DNA from: Methanosarcinaceae archaeon | GTDB taxonomy: Archaea > Halobacteriota > Methanosarcinia > Methanosarcinales > Methanosarcinaceae | Direction: 5' to 3' | NCBI GenBank assembly: GCA_017613335.1 | Contig: JAGAEB010000121.1 | Span: forward strand, 1-6,002 | Length of the DNA stretch: 6,002 nt | In this document: one piece after another, positions 4,949 to 6,002 of the stretch | Layout of the letters: each line of letters starts with the position of its first letter | Numbering within the stretch: position 1 is the first letter of the stretch | Notes under the pieces: model-generated | Databases searched by the model: none | The model's input: only the letters and a program-made list of their open reading frames with translations | Told to the model about the DNA's origin: nothing | Made by a program: the position numbers and the translations under genes

Positions 4949-5021
4949 TGCCCAAGGCCGGACTTGAACCAGCGACAGCTACCTCTTCAGGGTAGCGCTC
5001 TCCCAACTGAGCTACTTGGGC
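4949..5021 (-). tRNA. tRNA-Phe (anticodon GAA)
   Basis: A 73-nt cloverleaf: acceptor GCCCAAG/CTTGGGC, D stem GCTC/GAGC, anticodon stem CTACC/GGTAG, loop CTGAAGA with anticodon GAA, 5-nt variable loop, T stem GCTGG/CCGGC with a G-U pair, loop TTCAAGT and discriminator A. CCA is not encoded and there is no intron. It reads UUU and UUC. It sits in the middle of the three-tRNA unit, 48 bp after tRNA-Val and 59 bp before tRNA-Gly. Confidence 0.97.
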
Positions 5022-5069
5022 AGGCTGTATCTTCTGAAATCTCCGTATTCTGAAACGGATAAACCTGAG

Positions 5070-5143
5070 TGGGCCCGCTGGAATTCGAATCCAGGACCTC
5101 CGCCATGTCAAGGCGACGTCATAACCATCTAGACCACGAGCCC
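5070..5143 (-). tRNA. tRNA-Val (anticodon GAC)
   Basis: A 74-nt cloverleaf: acceptor GGGCTCG/CGGGCCC with one U-G pair, D stem GTC/GAC, anticodon stem TCGCC/GGCGG, loop TTGACAT with anticodon GAC, 5-nt variable loop AGGTC, T stem CTGGA/TCCAG with loop TTCGAAT, and discriminator A. The anticodon reads GUC and GUU. CCA is not encoded and no intron is seen. The DNA could be mistaken for tRNA-Asp (GUC) if read on the wrong strand. It is first in the unit, about 85 nt after the predicted transcription start. Confidence 0.96.
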
Positions 5144-5187
5144 ATGAAATTCCGGGTTTACGCGTTCGTTTCAGAGTTTGAGTTTCA

Positions 5188-5234
5188 CACAGCTTCTCAT
5201 GCCTTGTAAGGCTCCCTGTGAGCTGTGCATTCCC
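5188..5234 (-). ncRNA. Candidate structured RNA at the 5' end of the tRNA transcript
   Basis: Predicted transcription from the strong promoter starts near 5231, about 85 nt before tRNA-Val, much longer than a normal tRNA leader. The start of the transcript folds as CACAGCT (5227-5221) with AGCTGTG (5194-5188), an internal loop (CACAGGGA opposite ATGAGA), and an upper GCCT-TACA-AGGC hairpin (5212-5201). A stem, asymmetric internal loop and upper stem recall the layout of an H/ACA guide pocket. However, no clear ACA box follows the lower stem, and the upper stem is only 4 bp. It may equally be a processing leader. No family is recognised. Confidence 0.3.
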
Positions 5235-5251
5235 TAAGAAGGGATATTTGA

Positions 5252-5269
5252 TATATAAAATTTTTGCAT
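5252..5269 (-). promoter_or_regulatory. Promoter of the tRNA unit, consensus BRE/TATA
   Basis: TTTATATA at 5259-5252 on the minus strand is a perfect archaeal TATA box, preceded by ATGCAAAAAT, a good A-rich BRE. Initiation is expected near 5231. It is the strongest promoter in the window by eye, as fits stable RNA genes. I see no second consensus promoter between the three tRNA genes. Confidence 0.85.
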
Positions 5270-5276
5270 TCAGGGA

Positions 5277-5323
5277 TATTCCCGCCTATTCCTGCTTATT
5301 CCTGAAATAATTCCTCATATTCC
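5277..5323. repeat. Short ~10-bp degenerate repeat (TATTCC words)
   Basis: TATTCC occurs at 5277, 5287, 5297 and 5318, with AATTCC at 5309. The spacings of 10, 10, 12 and 9 bp are close to one helical turn. It lies directly upstream of the tRNA promoter and downstream of the membrane-protein gene. It could be a decayed microsatellite or helically phased binding sites upstream of the stable RNA promoter. Of the rest of 5260-5382, only two close copies of CCGGGAAA (5342-5360) are notable. Confidence 0.5.
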
Positions 5324-5382
5324 CGTACGCGGACACTCTGCCCGGGAAACAGCCGGGAAAACTGAATCGGACAGAAACATCA

Positions 5383-5397
5383 TCAGACTGAGTCTGA
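5383..5397. repeat. Palindrome spanning the stop codon of the membrane-anchored protein
   Basis: TCAGACTGAGTCTGA is a 7-bp inverted repeat around one central base and includes the last codons and the TGA of the gene. As RNA the single-base loop would force opening of inner pairs. No T tract follows on the minus strand, so a classic terminator is not supported. No better terminator is visible before the tRNA promoter. Confidence 0.4.
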
Positions 5398-5874
5398 CAA
5401 CAGGACTGTTTCATCTTCATAGAACGTGTCAGGTGTTTCAGATGCATTCAGAATGACCTTTTCTCTGCCGTCAGGATAGATCAGAACAAGCTTTTCGACA
5501 GTATCGCCCAGACGGCATGAATCGTGGAGATAGAAACCGTTTTTTTCTGAAGATATGCCGCTTATGCGGACGGTTGCCTGATTCCGCCTGAAATCGATGT
5601 TTTCCGGTGTTCCCAGGGGAGAGACGAGCGACAGGACGTCATCTTCAAGATCATGGCTCCCGAATAAGAGAACATAGGACCCGACGAGAGAATCCGTATC
5701 ATAGAATATCACGATGTCAGCATCCGTCCCGGAAAAATAAATGTCGGCTTCCGTAAACCGGATCATTTTTTCATTGAGATCCGGCGTCACATATCCGAAA
5801 GACAGTCCGACAAGAGCCGCGACAGCCAGAACGGAGACGATGAGGACGAGGGATGCTTTTTGCGTCTGTGACAT
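5383..5874 (-). CDS. Unrecognised protein with one N-terminal membrane anchor
   Basis: A 163-residue protein I do not recognise. After MSQTQK a single hydrophobic segment (about residues 7-29, ASLVLIVSVLAVAALVGLSF onward) forms a membrane anchor or uncleaved signal. The remaining ~130 residues are polar and acidic, rich in predicted beta strands (ADIVIFYD, SYVLLFG, QATVRISGI, EKLVLIYPDG), and probably outside the cell. There is one Cys and no catalytic motif that I can see. The ATG at 5874 is preferred: GAGATGA lies four bases upstream and the membrane segment follows at a normal distance. A start at 5925 would add 17 residues (MSHPRMLHPRML...) that are translated from the upstream tandem repeat and look spurious. 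The gene is alone, upstream of the tRNA unit on the same strand. The stop codon lies in a perfect palindrome. Confidence 0.75.
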   Translation of the reverse strand: MSQTQKASLVLIVSVLAVAALVGLSFGYVTPDLNEKMIRFTEADIYFSGTDADIVIFYDTDSLVGSYVLLFGSHDLEDDVLSLVSPLGTPENIDFRRNQATVRISGISSEKNGFYLHDSCRLGDTVEKLVLIYPDGREKVILNASETPDTFYEDETVLLSDSV

Positions 5875-5892
5875 AATTTCATCTCGGGATAA

Positions 5893-6002
5893 CATTCGGG
5901 GATGTAACATTCGGGGATGTGACATTCAGATGTGAACATTCAGATGTGAACATTCAGATGTGGACATTCAGATGTGAACATTCAGATGTGAACATTCAGA
6001 TG
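5893..6002. repeat. 14/15-bp tandem array upstream of the membrane-protein gene, open at the right edge
   Basis: Two 15-bp units (CATTCGGGGATGTAA at 5893 and CATTCGGGGATGTGA at 5908) are followed by five 14-bp units CATTCAGATGTGAA starting at 5923, 5937, 5951, 5965 and 5979. One has GGA for GAA. A partial unit (5993-6002) runs off the edge. Divergence is greatest next to the gene and lowest at the outer side. On the minus strand every unit carries an ATG, and the 15-bp units keep frame with the gene, encoding MLHPR. The array starts 19 bp before the preferred start codon, so it overlaps the leader or promoter region. Confidence 0.96.

Noticed and set aside
4875..5111. 78-residue minus-strand frame
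   Set aside because: It runs through tRNA-Phe and parts of the neighbouring tRNA genes; the frame exists only because these RNA genes lack stops in that phase.

Overview
The window reads as archaeal chromosome, most likely a methanogenic euryarchaeon near the Methanomicrobiales; the lineage is inferred from gene content. Supporting signs are an archaeal-type S-adenosylmethionine synthetase of 404 residues, perfect TTTATATA boxes preceded by A-rich BRE-like bases, T-run terminators, three tRNA genes without encoded CCA, a winged-helix/CBS regulator of a type common in methanogens, and a BofA-like membrane protein of a kind also found in methanogens.

Layout, left to right. 1-119: a perfect 14-bp tandem array that continues beyond the window. 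About 120-434: promoter and long leader of a winged-helix/CBS transcription regulator (435-1319, +). 1364-1410: a hairpin and T-rich terminator, then a 27-bp pyrimidine-rich tandem array (1411-1594) that runs almost to the ribosome binding site of a class I SAM-dependent methyltransferase (1618-2301, +). 2302-2568: convergent intergenic region with a degenerate ~18-bp purine-rich repeat. 2569-2838 (-): a small BofA-like membrane protein with a strong Shine-Dalgarno. 2993-3189: a 22-bp A-rich array between the BofA promoter region and the strong metK terminator. 3271-4485 (-): metK, with a clear TATA box at 4583-4590 and a leader of about 75 nt. 4600-4806: A-rich non-coding DNA. 4807-5259 (-): a tRNA transcription unit in the order Val(GAC), Phe(GAA), Gly(GCC), with one consensus promoter, a structured stretch before the first tRNA, and a T10 terminator. 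5383-5874 (-): an unrecognised protein with one N-terminal membrane anchor. Directly upstream of it a 14/15-bp tandem array begins and runs off the right edge.

Two themes stand out. First, three of the four mapped proteins can be linked to S-adenosylmethionine: metK makes it, the methyltransferase uses it, and CBS pairs are known in some archaeal proteins to bind adenosyl ligands. A functional link is only inference. Second, nearly every intergenic space carries its own tandem repeat of a different unit (14, 27/32, ~18, 22, ~10 and 14/15 bp), often touching promoter or start-codon regions. This is the most unusual property of the window. No CRISPR array, transposase, integrase or recognisable defence system is present.
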